In this document: positions 1 through 8,267 of the stretch, one piece after another
How positions within the stretch are numbered: the stretch's first letter is position 1
How the letters are laid out: each line of letters starts with the position of its first letter
DNA from: RPQJ01 sp963726665
Lineage (GTDB): Bacteria > Pseudomonadota > Gammaproteobacteria > Steroidobacterales > Steroidobacteraceae
Length of the DNA stretch: 64,000 nucleotides
NCBI GenBank assembly: GCA_963726665.1
Contig: CAVSDW010000012.1
Coordinates: forward strand, 682,001-746,000
Reading direction: 5' to 3'
Notes under the pieces: generated by a model
Seen by the model: the letters and a program-made list of their open reading frames with translations, nothing else
Database searches by the model: none
Told to the model about the DNA's origin: nothing
Made by a program: the position numbers and the translations under genes

Positions 1-776
1 AGGACCGGCTCGAGTACGATGTCGCGCACATCCTGGTTGCCGTTCCGGCCGCGTCGACGCCGCAGCAGATAGAGGAGCGCACGGCGCGCGCCCAGGGCGT
101 ATACGAGCGCGCGAAGCGCGGCGAGGACTTCTCCGACCTCGCGGTCTCGTACTCCGACGCGGGCACCGCGCTCGACGGCGGCAAGCTCGGCTGGCGGAAG
201 CTGAACCAGCTTCCGACGGTGGTGGCGGAAATCGTGCCTGGCATGAAGCCTGGCGACGTGAGCGAGGTCATCCGTACGCCGAGCGGACTCAACATCTTCA
301 AGCTCGTGGACACGCGCAGCACGCAGGCGGCGGCGCTCGTCTCGCAGGTCCACACGCGCCACATCCTCATGCAGACGAACGCCATCGAGGACGACGAGAC
401 GGTGCGCCAGAAGCTGCAGAAGATCCGGGACCGCATACTCAGTGGCGAGGACTTCGCGGCCATCGCGTCCGTGTCCTCGGCCGATCCGGGCTCGGCGACG
501 CGCGGCGGGGACCTGGGCTGGACGAACCCTGGCACGTTCGTTCCCGAGTACGAGAAGAAACTCGACGAACTCGACATCAACGAGATCAGCGAGCCGTTCA
601 AGTCCCAGTTCGGCTGGCACATCGTGCAGCTCCTCGGGCGGCGGACCTACGACGCCTCCGAGGACACGATGCGCAACAAGTGCGTGCAGCAGATGCGCGA
701 GTCGCGAGCGGACGAGGAAACGGAACTGTGGCTGCGTCGCCTCCGCGACGAGGCGTACGTCGAATACCGCAAGTGA
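1..776 (+). CDS. surA: SurA periplasmic chaperone/peptidyl-prolyl isomerase, 3' part
   Basis: C-terminal part of SurA; the reading frame is already open at base 3 and the start lies upstream of the window. About 258 residues are visible. They hold two parvulin-type PPIase domains in tandem: the first begins near DVAHILVAVP and runs to the GGKLGWRK segment, the second begins near VHTRHILMQ and contains GGDLGWTNPGTFVPEY. A short C-terminal helix follows. SurA assists folding and delivery of outer-membrane beta-barrel proteins in the periplasm. Its place directly before pdxA and rsmA is the standard gammaproteobacterial order, and the stop overlaps the pdxA start as GTGA. Confidence 0.95.
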   Translation, partial: DRLEYDVAHILVAVPAASTPQQIEERTARAQGVYERAKRGEDFSDLAVSYSDAGTALDGGKLGWRKLNQLPTVVAEIVPGMKPGDVSEVIRTPSGLNIFKLVDTRSTQAAALVSQVHTRHILMQTNAIEDDETVRQKLQKIRDRILSGEDFAAIASVSSADPGSATRGGDLGWTNPGTFVPEYEKKLDELDINEISEPFKSQFGWHIVQLLGRRTYDASEDTMRNKCVQQMRESRADEETELWLRRLRDEAYVEYRK

Positions 777-1762
777 GCCGTCCCGGCACGGTCCCGACGC
801 TGGCGGTCACGACCGGCGAGCCGGCCGGGATCGGGCCCGACCTCTGCGCCGCGATTGCGGCACGACGCTGGAATTGCCGCATCGTCCTGCTCGGCGACCG
901 GCGGCTGCTCGGACGGGTCCGCGGCACGAAGCGGCTGATGGGCGCCCTGCCTGACTACGACGCGAATGCTCGCGCACGCCGCGGGGTCGAGGTCCTGCAC
1001 CTGCCCCTCGTCGCACCGGCCGAGCCCGGGCGACTGAAACGCGCCAACGCGCGCTACGTCCTCGACCTGCTCGACCGGGCGTCCGACGGCTGCATGTCGG
1101 GCGAATTCGGCGCCATGGTCACCGCGCCCGTGCACAAGGGCATCGTCAACGACGCCGGGTTTTCGTTTTCGGGCCACACTGAGTACCTGGCGGCACGCTG
1201 CGGAGCCCGCCGGCCCGTGATGATGCTCGCGGGAGGCGGCCTGCGCGTGGCGCTGGCCACCACGCACCTGCCGCTTGCGAAAGTCCCCGCGGCAATCACG
1301 GCGGAAATGCTCGAGTCGGTGCTGAGGATCCTGGATGCCGACCTGCGGAAACTGTTCGCGATCCGCCGGCCCCGCATCGTCGTGTGCGGATTGAATCCGC
1401 ACGCCGGAGAGGGCGGGCACCTCGGCCGCGAGGAAATCGAGGTGATCGAACCCGTGCTCTCGCGGCTGCGGCGCTCCGGGCTCCACCTCAGGGGCCCCGT
1501 GCCCGCAGATACCGCGTTCCTGCCCGCACAACTCGCGGACTGCGACGCCGTGCTCGCGATGTACCACGACCAGGGCCTGCCGGTGCTGAAGCGCGCTGCA
1601 TTCGGGGACGCGGTCAACGTGACGCTCGGGCTGCCGATCGTGCGCACGTCGGTGGATCACGGCACGGCGCTGGACCTCGCCGGAACCGGCCGCGCCGATC
1701 CCGGCAGCATGCTCGCCGCGCTCGCGCTGGCCGAAAGGATCTGCAGGTCGGCGCGCCGGTGA
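773..1762 (+). CDS. pdxA: 4-hydroxythreonine-4-phosphate dehydrogenase PdxA
   Basis: 329 residues, the usual length for PdxA. It oxidises 4-phosphohydroxy-L-threonine in the DXP-dependent route to pyridoxal phosphate. The family's divalent-metal histidines are visible in SGHTEYLA, ATTHLPL and YHDQGLPVLK, and the C-terminal DHGTALDLAGTG motif is intact. An in-frame ATG further upstream (680) lies deep inside surA. I chose GTG at 773, which overlaps the surA stop as GTGA and gives the family-typical N-terminus (TLAVTTGEPAGIGP). The downstream gene rsmA overlaps the same way. Confidence 0.95.
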   Translation: MSRPGTVPTLAVTTGEPAGIGPDLCAAIAARRWNCRIVLLGDRRLLGRVRGTKRLMGALPDYDANARARRGVEVLHLPLVAPAEPGRLKRANARYVLDLLDRASDGCMSGEFGAMVTAPVHKGIVNDAGFSFSGHTEYLAARCGARRPVMMLAGGGLRVALATTHLPLAKVPAAITAEMLESVLRILDADLRKLFAIRRPRIVVCGLNPHAGEGGHLGREEIEVIEPVLSRLRRSGLHLRGPVPADTAFLPAQLADCDAVLAMYHDQGLPVLKRAAFGDAVNVTLGLPIVRTSVDHGTALDLAGTGRADPGSMLAALALAERICRSARR

Positions 1763-2535
1763 CCCGCGCAAAGAAACGCTACGGGCAGCACTTCCTGCAC
1801 GATCGCGGCACCATCGAGCGCATCGTCCGCGCCATCGGCCCCGCGCCCGGCGAGCGCATCGTCGAGGTGGGCCCGGGTCGCGGCGCGATCACCGCATCGC
1901 TGCTCTCCGCCGCCGGCAGCCTGGACGCGATCGAGATCGACCCGGATGTCGTGCCGCGCCTCACCGAGCGCTGCGCCGGCCTCGGCGAACTGCGCGTGCA
2001 CGTCGCCGACGCGCTCGAGTTCGACTTCCGCGCGTTGCGAGGCGACGGGCCGCCGCTGCGACTGGTCGGCAACCTGCCCTACAACGTCTCGACCCCGCTC
2101 CTGTTCCACTTCATATCGCAGATCGACGCGATCGCGAGCATGCACTTCATGCTGCAGAAGGAGGTGGTCGCGCGGATGGCGGCTTCACCCGGCGGCAAGG
2201 AGTACGGCAGGTTGACCGTGATGCTCGCGCCCTGGGTGCGAGTCGAGTCGCTGTTCGACATCGGGACGGGCGCATTCACCCCTCCTCCCAAGGTCGTCTC
2301 GACATTCTTCGCGCTGCATCCCCACCCCGCGCCACCCTTCCCGATTCCCGACCACGCCGCCTTCGCCAGGGTCGTGTCGGCGGCGTTCTCGCAGCGTCGC
2401 AAGACGCTCAGGAACTCGCTCTCGAGCCTGCTCGACGCCGGGGAAATCTCGGCGGCCGGGGTCGATCCCGGCGCCCGACCCGAGACCCTCGCCCCGGAAC
2501 GGTTTGCGGCGCTCGCCGCTCGCCTGCGAACCTGA
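1759..2535 (+). CDS. rsmA: 16S rRNA (adenine1518/1519-N6) dimethyltransferase RsmA
   Basis: 258 residues. RsmA (KsgA) dimethylates two adjacent adenines in the 3' terminal helix of 16S rRNA during late 30S assembly. The N-terminus KKRYGQHFLHD, the SAM-binding VGPGRGAIT and the catalytic NLPYNVSTPL motif are all present, followed by the C-terminal helical domain with QRRKTLRNSL. The frame stays open upstream inside pdxA, but GTG at 1759 overlaps the pdxA stop as GTGA and gives the correct N-terminus. It is followed by a 107-base gap that carries a promoter-like site. Confidence 0.95.
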   Translation: MTRAKKRYGQHFLHDRGTIERIVRAIGPAPGERIVEVGPGRGAITASLLSAAGSLDAIEIDPDVVPRLTERCAGLGELRVHVADALEFDFRALRGDGPPLRLVGNLPYNVSTPLLFHFISQIDAIASMHFMLQKEVVARMAASPGGKEYGRLTVMLAPWVRVESLFDIGTGAFTPPPKVVSTFFALHPHPAPPFPIPDHAAFARVVSAAFSQRRKTLRNSLSSLLDAGEISAAGVDPGARPETLAPERFAALAARLRT

Positions 2536-2575
2536 AGCCGTTCGCGATCCCCCGCCGGCCGGTTGCGAACCGCAA

Positions 2576-2604
2576 TTGGTGGCGCGGGTCCTCAGACCTA
2601 TAAT
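2576..2604 (+). promoter_or_regulatory. Putative sigma70-type promoter before usp-apaG-apaH
   Basis: A perfect TATAAT hexamer (2599-2604) stands 17 bases after TTGGTG (2576-2581, 3/6 match to the -35 consensus). It lies in the gap between rsmA and the universal stress protein gene, about 40 bases before that start. This would give usp-apaG-apaH expression independent of the surA operon. Seen by eye only. Confidence 0.5.
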
Positions 2605-2642
2605 CGACCAGCCACCTCGACGCGGGCCCGCCGGAGACCGAA

Positions 2643-3080
2643 ATGCGCGATTACTCGAAGATCCTGATTTGCCTCGACCTGACCGAAGACAGCGAGAAGA
2701 TCGTGGAGCGCGCCAGGGCACTCGCGGCGGGCTCCGGCGCCAGCCTGACGCTGCTTCACGTCGTCGAATACGTTCCCGTCGAGCCCATGGGCGAGGCGCT
2801 GCTGCCTGCAGTGCAGATCGAAGGAGAACTCGTCGCACGCGCGACCACCCGCCTGGCCGAACTGACGGCGAAGCTCGGCCTCGACCGATCCGACCGACTG
2901 GTGCTGACCGGAAACATCAAGTCCGAGGTGGTTCGCATCGCCCAGGAGCGCGGGATCGACCTGATCGTGATCGGCAGCCGTGAACGACACGGCGTGTCGA
3001 TCCTGTTCAACTTCACGGAGGACACCGTGCTGCACTCGGCGCCCTGCGACGTGCTGGCCGTCCGTCTCCACAAGGCCTGA
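2643..3080 (+). CDS. Universal stress protein (UspA family)
   Basis: 145 residues, a single Usp domain of normal length. The N-terminal strand DYSKILICLDLTEDS is followed by SLTLLHVVEYVP, and the C-terminal nucleotide-binding signature reads VIGSRERHGVS with a downstream TEDTVLHSAPCDVLAV; this spacing resembles the ATP-binding G-2x-G-9x-G(S/T) motif in degenerate form. Usp proteins are cytoplasmic and are induced on growth arrest and stress. ATG at 2643 has an upstream GGAG. The gene interrupts the usual rsmA-apaG adjacency. Confidence 0.9.
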   Translation: MRDYSKILICLDLTEDSEKIVERARALAAGSGASLTLLHVVEYVPVEPMGEALLPAVQIEGELVARATTRLAELTAKLGLDRSDRLVLTGNIKSEVVRIAQERGIDLIVIGSRERHGVSILFNFTEDTVLHSAPCDVLAVRLHKA

Positions 3081-3099
3081 GCCCGCCGGGAGCGCCGAC

Positions 3100-3483
3100 G
3101 TGACGGAAATGCAACCCCACTCCATCCGCGTCGACGTGACCACGAGCTACGTCGAGGACCAGTCGAGTCCGGGCGACGGCCGGTTCGTGTTTTCGTACAC
3201 GATCACCATACGCAACGAAGGGTCGGTGCCCGCCCGGCTGCTGACGCGCCACTGGATCATCACCGACGCGAACGGCAAGGTGCAGGAGGTCGTCGGCGAC
3301 GGCGTGGTCGGCGAGCAGCCCCATCTCCAGCCGGGCGAAGGCTTCCGCTACTCGAGCGGCGCGATCCTCGAGACACCGGTCGGAGCCATGCAGGGCAAGT
3401 ACCGCATGCTCGCCGACGACGGAGAACATTTCGACGCGCCGATCGCACCTTTCAGGCTGGCGATCCCGGGCCTGCTGCACTGA
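3100..3483 (+). CDS. apaG: ApaG domain protein
   Basis: 127 residues, typical for ApaG, a beta-sandwich (fibronectin III-like) protein linked genetically to Co2+ resistance and Mg2+ efflux; its biochemical role is not settled. The conserved core FSYTITIRNEG, LLTRHWIITDANG and the glycine-rich FRYSSGAILETPVGAMQG segment are visible. GTG at 3100 is preceded by GGGAG at 7-base spacing and is preferred over ATG at 3109 and over the frame's opening at 2980 inside usp. apaH follows after 7 bases. Confidence 0.92.
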   Translation: MTEMQPHSIRVDVTTSYVEDQSSPGDGRFVFSYTITIRNEGSVPARLLTRHWIITDANGKVQEVVGDGVVGEQPHLQPGEGFRYSSGAILETPVGAMQGKYRMLADDGEHFDAPIAPFRLAIPGLLH

Positions 3484-3490
3484 TTCCCTG

Positions 3491-4330
3491 ATGGCGACGT
3501 ATGCCGTCGGCGACGTGCAGGGCTGCGCCGCCGAGCTCGAGACACTGCTCGAACGCATCGATTTTTCTCCGGCGCGCGACCGCCTCTGGTTCGTCGGCGA
3601 CCTCGTCAACCGCGGCCCGCGCTCGCTCGACGTGCTGCGCATGGTCGCCGGACTCGGCGACGCGGCGATCGTCGTGCTCGGCAACCACGACCTGCACCTG
3701 CTCGCCGCAGCGCACGGCCACGCCGAACTGCATGACCACGACAGGTTCCTGCGGCCGATCCTCGAGGCGCGCGACCGCGGGCCGCTGCTCGGCTGGCTGC
3801 AGTCACGGTCCATGCTGCACCACGACGAGTCGCTCGGGATGACGATGCTGCACGCGGGTCTTCCGCCGCAGTGGGACATCGCGACGGCGCGCCGCTGTGC
3901 CGGGGAACTCGAGCAGGCGCTTCGCGGCGATCGCAGCGGCGCTCTCTTCGAGCGCATGTACGGCAACCAGCCCGACCTGTGGCGCGACGACCTCGAGGGC
4001 GTCGACCGCCTGCGCTTCATCACGAATGCTCTCACGCGCCTGCGCGCCTGCGATGCCGAGGGGCGCATGCTGCTTCGCTTCAAGGGACCGCTGGCCCGGC
4101 TGCCGGCGGGCGCCGTGCCCTGGTTCCGCGCTGCCGGACGACGCACCGAAGGCTCGCGCATCGTCTGCGGGCACTGGTCGGCACTGGGCTACCGCGACGA
4201 AGCGGGCGTGCTCGCGCTCGACACCGGCTGCGTCTGGGGCGGCGCGCTCACGGCGCAGCGCCTCGATATCCCTTCACCGCCCGTACGTGTCCCGAGCACT
4301 CAGCCTGCCGTGGATTTCGGCGACGGCTGA
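3491..4330 (+). CDS. apaH: Symmetrical bis(5'-nucleosyl)-tetraphosphatase ApaH
   Basis: 279 residues. ApaH splits Ap4A symmetrically to two ADP and also removes Np4 caps from RNA. The calcineurin-like metallophosphatase motifs occur in order: GDVQGCAAELE, GDLVNRGPRS and LGNHDLHLL, then the C-terminal VCGHWSALGY and LDTGCVWGG. It is the last gene of the surA-pdxA-rsmA-(usp)-apaG-apaH run. Confidence 0.95.
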   Translation: MATYAVGDVQGCAAELETLLERIDFSPARDRLWFVGDLVNRGPRSLDVLRMVAGLGDAAIVVLGNHDLHLLAAAHGHAELHDHDRFLRPILEARDRGPLLGWLQSRSMLHHDESLGMTMLHAGLPPQWDIATARRCAGELEQALRGDRSGALFERMYGNQPDLWRDDLEGVDRLRFITNALTRLRACDAEGRMLLRFKGPLARLPAGAVPWFRAAGRRTEGSRIVCGHWSALGYRDEAGVLALDTGCVWGGALTAQRLDIPSPPVRVPSTQPAVDFGDG

Positions 4331-4388
4331 ATCCCTGGATATCGGCCAGCGACTGCGGGCACGCGTGCCGACACGCCGCATCACGGTC

Positions 4389-5034
4389 TCAGCCCTGCGG
4401 CACGGGCTGCAGCACGTCGATCGACAGCACGATGATGCCGTTGTTGAGGGTGTGAGTGACGCAGCCCATTCGATCCACCACGATCGTCGCGCCGAGCGGC
4501 ACGAACACCCCTTTGCGCATCTGATCGATCAGTTCGCAGTCGCCGGGCTGTACGAGGCCCGTCGGGCTGTCGCGGAAATCGACGCGGCGCACGCGGGCTG
4601 GAAACTCGGCAGTCGCCTCGGCGGCGGGTGGAGGCTTGCCGCCAGCCTTGGCCGCGAGTTCGCGCCTGGACGTGTCTTTCGCCAGTTCCGCAAGGACCTC
4701 GGGCGTTGCGGCGCGCGGCATCGCCGCGACGATGTCGAGGCTGGGCGTCCACTCCGCTCCGCGCCGCGGGCTGAAGCAGCCCCGCGGCGTAACCTTGAAT
4801 CCCGGTCTGGCGCCGATCGCCTTCAGGATGGCGCTGACTTTCGACTGCAGCCCATCGCACGAGTAATAGGCCGTGACGGCGGAGTATTGGAAGTGGATCT
4901 TCTGCTCGACCCAGACGGCCATGATCGGCGCCGGAGCATCGGCCGCGCTCCCGGCCTCCGGCGACTCGGCGACGACCGCCGACGGCGCCAGCGCTGAAAG
5001 CGTCGAAAGGGCCAGGGAAAGTAGAGACCTTCAT
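4389..5034 (-). CDS. Exported protein of unknown function, start frameshifted
   Basis: I do not recognise the family. The open frame contains a protein beginning, without its start, SLLSLALSTLSALAPSAVVA, a good signal peptide core, followed by an Ala/Pro linker, then MAVWVEQKIHFQYSAVTAYY and conserved-looking Cys residues (YYSCDGL, RGCFSP, GDCELI, MGCVTH). A strong GGAGG lies just before ATG at 5034, but that ATG is one base out of phase: ATG-A-AGG. An in-frame TGA sits at 5033-5031. Removing one A joins ATG to the signal peptide and gives about 214 residues. Probably periplasmic. The only complete in-frame ATG (4922) would lose the signal peptide. Confidence 0.65.
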
Positions 5035-5194
5035 GACACCCTCCGGTCCGGCATAGGGGCTGCCTGTATATACTGCCACGCGCGCGCAGTCAGGATATCC
5101 GGCACAGACTCCAACCCGGCGACCTGCCCTGCGCCTGTCCGTTCGACCGCAGCGGGGCCGCCGAAGTTCGACGTGCTGGCACGAGGAGCCTTTC

Positions 5195-6539
5195 TTGCAA
5201 GACCTGACCCAGGGCCCGGTTCGCCGGCATCTGATCGCCATGGCCGTGCCCAACGGCGATCGGCATGCTGATGCAGACGCTCTATTACCTCGTGGACCTG
5301 TACTTCGTGGGCCGGCTCGGCGATGCCGCGCTCGCAGGCGTCGGCGCCGCCGGAACGGTGATGATGGTGGTGATCGCCATGACCCAGGTGCTCGGCGTCG
5401 GCACCGTCGCGCTGATCGCGCAGGCGGTCGGCCGCAAGGACCAGCCGGACGCGAACCTGGTCTTCAACCAGTCGCTCCTGATGGCCGCGGGTTGCGCCGT
5501 ATTCACGATCGTCGGCGGGTATGCGCTCAGCGGGCCGTACATGGGCACGTTGGGCGCGGACGCGGCGACCGCCGCGGCGGGATCGATTTACCTGTACTGG
5601 TTCCTGCCCGGCATGGCGCTGCAATTCGCCCTGGTGGCCATGGGATCCGCGCTGCGGGGCACGGGTATCGTCAAACCGACCATGATCGTGCAGATGGTCA
5701 CGGTGCTGCTCAATGTCGTGCTCGCGCCGGTGCTCATCGCCGGCTGGGGCACCGGGCGGCCGATGGGAGTGGCGGGCGCCGGGCTCGCGAGCACGCTCTC
5801 GGTCACGTTCGGAGTCGTCATTCTTTACCTGTATTTCCACAGGCTCGAGAAGTACGTGGCGGTGCGCCGCGACCAGCTGCGTCCGCGCCTGGACACCTGG
5901 CGTCGGCTGCTCGCCATCGGGCTGCCCTCGGGCGGCGAGTTCCTGCTGATGTTCGTGATCGTGGCAGTCATCTACGGAACCATCCGGGACTTCGGGCCCG
6001 ACGCCCAGGCCGGATTCGGGGTGGGCTCGCGGCTGATGCAGGCGATCTTCCTGCCCGCCATGGCGCTCGCCTTCGCGGTCGCCCCGGTCGCCGGCCAGAA
6101 CTTCGGCGCCCAGCACCACGACCGGGTGCGCGAGACGTTCCGCTCCGCGGTCGTGATGAGCTCGATCCTGATGCTCGTGCTCACCATCGCCTGCCAGTGG
6201 CGACCCGAGTGGATGATCGCGGGATTTGCCCAGGACCCCGGCGTGATCGCCGTGGGCGCGCTCTACCTGAGCACGGTCTCGTGGAACTTCGTCGCATCCG
6301 GCATCAATTTCTGCTGCTCGGGGATGTTCCAGGCGCTCGGCAACACCGTGCCGTCGCTCGTGAGCAGCGCGAGCCGGCTGGTCACATTCGTGCTGCCCGC
6401 GATCTGGCTCGCACATCGCCCGGGCGTCGAGTTACGACATTTCTGGTACCTCTCCGTCGCGAGCGTGGCGCTGCAGGCGCTGACCAGCCTGCTGCTGCTG
6501 CGGATCGTGATGCGCCAGCGCCTCAAGGCGCCCGCCTGA
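5195..6539 (+). CDS. MATE family multidrug/cation exporter, frameshifted near start
   Basis: An inner-membrane Na+ or H+-coupled exporter of the MATE/NorM type. The long frame from 5265 holds most of the protein, including YYLVDLYFVGRLGDAALAG, repeated long hydrophobic helices and the mid-protein RRLLAIGLPSGGEFLLM that starts the second six-helix half. The true N-terminus (QDLTQGPVRRHLIAMAVP) is in another frame from TTG at 5195, which has GAGGAG eight bases upstream. The two frames join if one A of CCCAACGG (5252-5253) is removed, giving about 447 residues, the family's usual size. Two bases separate its stop from the next start. Confidence 0.85.
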
Positions 6540-6541
6540 CC

Positions 6542-7051
6542 ATGCTGGTGCTCGAGACGCCGAGATTGAGGCTCAGGCGCCTCTCGCCCGACGACGCGCC
6601 ATTCGTGCTCGAACTGCTGAACGACCCGTCCTTCGTCCGCAACATCGGCGACCGGGGCGTGAGGGACCTCGAGGGTGCGCGCCGGTATCTGCTGGACGGC
6701 GCGGTCGCAAGCCACGAAAAGCACGGATATGGCATGGACCTCGTCGAGCTCAGGTCCACGGGCGAGGCTGCGGGCCTATGCGGACTCGTCCGGCGAGACT
6801 ACCTCGACGACCCGGACATCGGCTACGCGTTTCTGCCGAGGTTCACGGGACTGGGCTACGCGGCCGAATCCGCTGCCGCGGTGCTCGCCCACGCGCGCGG
6901 TGCACTTGGCCTGCCGCGCGTGCTCGCAATCGTCTCGCCGGACAACGAACGCTCGATCCGCGTGCTCGAGAAGTCCGGGCTGCGCTACGAGCGCATGATC
7001 ACGCCGCCCGGCGAGGACCGGGCGATCCGGCTCTTCACGTCCGACGCCTGA
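6542..7051 (+). CDS. GNAT family N-acetyltransferase
   Basis: 169 residues of the RimJ/RimL-like acetyltransferase_3 type: ETPRLRLRRLSPDDAPFVLELL at the N-terminus, a DDPDIGYAFLPRFTGLGYAAE acetyl-CoA binding segment (first turns only shown here in part), and the terminal NERSIRVLEKSGLRYE signature. The substrate cannot be told; members acetylate protein N-termini or small amines. The start two bases after the MATE stop suggests one transcript. Its 3' end overlaps the convergent folA by 17 bases. Confidence 0.88.
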   Translation: MLVLETPRLRLRRLSPDDAPFVLELLNDPSFVRNIGDRGVRDLEGARRYLLDGAVASHEKHGYGMDLVELRSTGEAAGLCGLVRRDYLDDPDIGYAFLPRFTGLGYAAESAAAVLAHARGALGLPRVLAIVSPDNERSIRVLEKSGLRYERMITPPGEDRAIRLFTSDA

Positions 7052-7526
7052 GGGTGAGGTAACTCACCGCGTACGCGTGCCGCTCGTCCGCCGGGCGGTC
7101 CTCGCGTGCGACCTCCTCCCAGTCCGCTGCATCGAGCGACGGAAAGAACGTGTCGGCGCCTGTGTCCGCGTGGACGCGCGTCAGGTGCAGGGTTTGAGCA
7201 CCGGGAAGCGCGAGTCGATACACGTCCGCCCCGCCGATGACCACGACTTCCGGCACCGGCCCCGCCGCGTCGAGCGCGGCGTCGAGCGAATCCACGACGG
7301 TGCACCCCTCGATCCGCAGCCCCGGCTGCCGACTGATGACGATGTTCTGCCGTCCGGGCAATGCACGGCCGATGGAGTCGTGGGTCCGGCGGCCCATGAC
7401 GATCGGCTTGCCCATCGTCAGCGCCTTGAATCGCCTGAGGTCGTCGGGCAGGTGCCAGGGCAGCGTGCCGCCGAGGCCAATGCCTCCGTGATCATCGGTG
7501 GCGACGACGATCGAGACGGCGGTCAC
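7035..7526 (-). CDS. folA: Dihydrofolate reductase
   Basis: 163 residues, standard bacterial DHFR size. It reduces dihydrofolate to tetrahydrofolate with NADPH, regenerating the folate oxidised by ThyA. Landmarks: VSIVVATDDHGGIGLGGTLPW at the N-terminus (pteridine pocket), LPDDLRRFKALTMGKP with the active-site acid, VMGRRTHDSIG, and VVVIGGADVYRLALP for NADPH. It lies 69 bases after the SET-domain gene in the lgt-thyA-SET-folA run, which separates it from its functional partner thyA. The last 17 bases overlap the convergent acetyltransferase gene. Confidence 0.95.
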   Translation of the reverse strand: MTAVSIVVATDDHGGIGLGGTLPWHLPDDLRRFKALTMGKPIVMGRRTHDSIGRALPGRQNIVISRQPGLRIEGCTVVDSLDAALDAAGPVPEVVVIGGADVYRLALPGAQTLHLTRVHADTGADTFFPSLDAADWEEVAREDRPADERHAYAVSYLTLRRRT

Positions 7527-7595
7527 CGGCGGCGGCTCGTCCCCGGTTTCTTCTTCGCACCCGCGGCCCCGCGCCTTGCAGGCCGGCGCTTCGCG

Positions 7596-8267
7596 CTATT
7601 CCCGGCTTTGGCTCTTGGCCTTGGCTTTGGCCTTGGCTTTGGCGTTGGCTCTGGCCTTAGCCCTGGCTCTTCCTCTACCTTTCGACTCGTTACCCGCCTT
7701 GCGCTTCCGGGGCTTCTTCACGTCCAGCGGCTCCTCGGCCAGCATCGTGCCTCGGCAATTCGCGGCGCCGCAGCGGCAGGCGTAATTTTCGAGCTCCTCC
7801 GGATCGTCGGTGCTCTCCCAGGTGAGGCCGTACTCGTAGCCGAGTTCCTCGCCGGGATTGATGTCGCGCACCGACTCGATGAAGACGCGTTCGTTCTCGA
7901 TGACCGTGTCGCAGTTGGGATCGCAGCAGTGGTTGATGAAGCGCGCGTCGTTGCCGTTCACTCCGGCATCGATCACGACCCGCGAGCTCACGACGAAGAG
8001 GAACGTGTGTCCGTCGTCCTGCCCCTTCTCCTCGTAGCGCGCATCGGCCTGCTTGTGCGTGATGCGATCGCCGAGGTATTCGACCACGCGAATACCCTTC
8101 GGAATGTGGCGGGTCGCGTACACGCCCCTGCCGTGGATGCCGGAGCGACGGACCTCGAACATCGGCGCCTCGACCTGTCCTTTCTCCCGGGCCGCGTGGC
8201 GCATGTGCGGATGGTGGCTCGACCCGGCTCTTGCGCGTGGGGCGGGTGACTTGTCGGACTTTTTCAT
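7596..8267 (-). CDS. SET-domain methyltransferase with post-SET motif and Lys/Ala tail
   Basis: 223 residues. Residues ~36-148 form a SET domain: GIHGRGVYATRHIPKG, the pseudoknot motif RFINHCCDPNCDT (110-121) and EELGYEYG (140-147). A eukaryote-type post-SET zinc motif follows (CRCGAANCRGTM, 164-175), giving the CxCx4C cysteines expected to pair with the Cys of the SET core. Residues ~183-219 are a basic, low-complexity tail ending in about six Ala-Lys repeats, like a histone H1 tail. Family role: lysine methylation of proteins, SAM-dependent. ATG at 8267 overlaps the thyA stop as ATGA, so the two are probably co-translated. The target is unknown. Confidence 0.88.
   Translation of the reverse strand: MKKSDKSPAPRARAGSSHHPHMRHAAREKGQVEAPMFEVRRSGIHGRGVYATRHIPKGIRVVEYLGDRITHKQADARYEEKGQDDGHTFLFVVSSRVVIDAGVNGNDARFINHCCDPNCDTVIENERVFIESVRDINPGEELGYEYGLTWESTDDPEELENYACRCGAANCRGTMLAEEPLDVKKPRKRKAGNESKGRGRARAKARANAKAKAKAKAKSQSRE

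Noticed and set aside
5031..5033. TGA at the start of the exported protein as a selenocysteine or readthrough codon
   Set aside because: It precedes the signal peptide and immediately follows an out-of-phase ATG; a one-base insertion explains it simply.
7598..7680. Short tandem repeats near 7.6 kb as a CRISPR or VNTR element
   Set aside because: They are imperfect codon repeats (Ala-Lys) inside the SET gene; there are no spacers of regular length.
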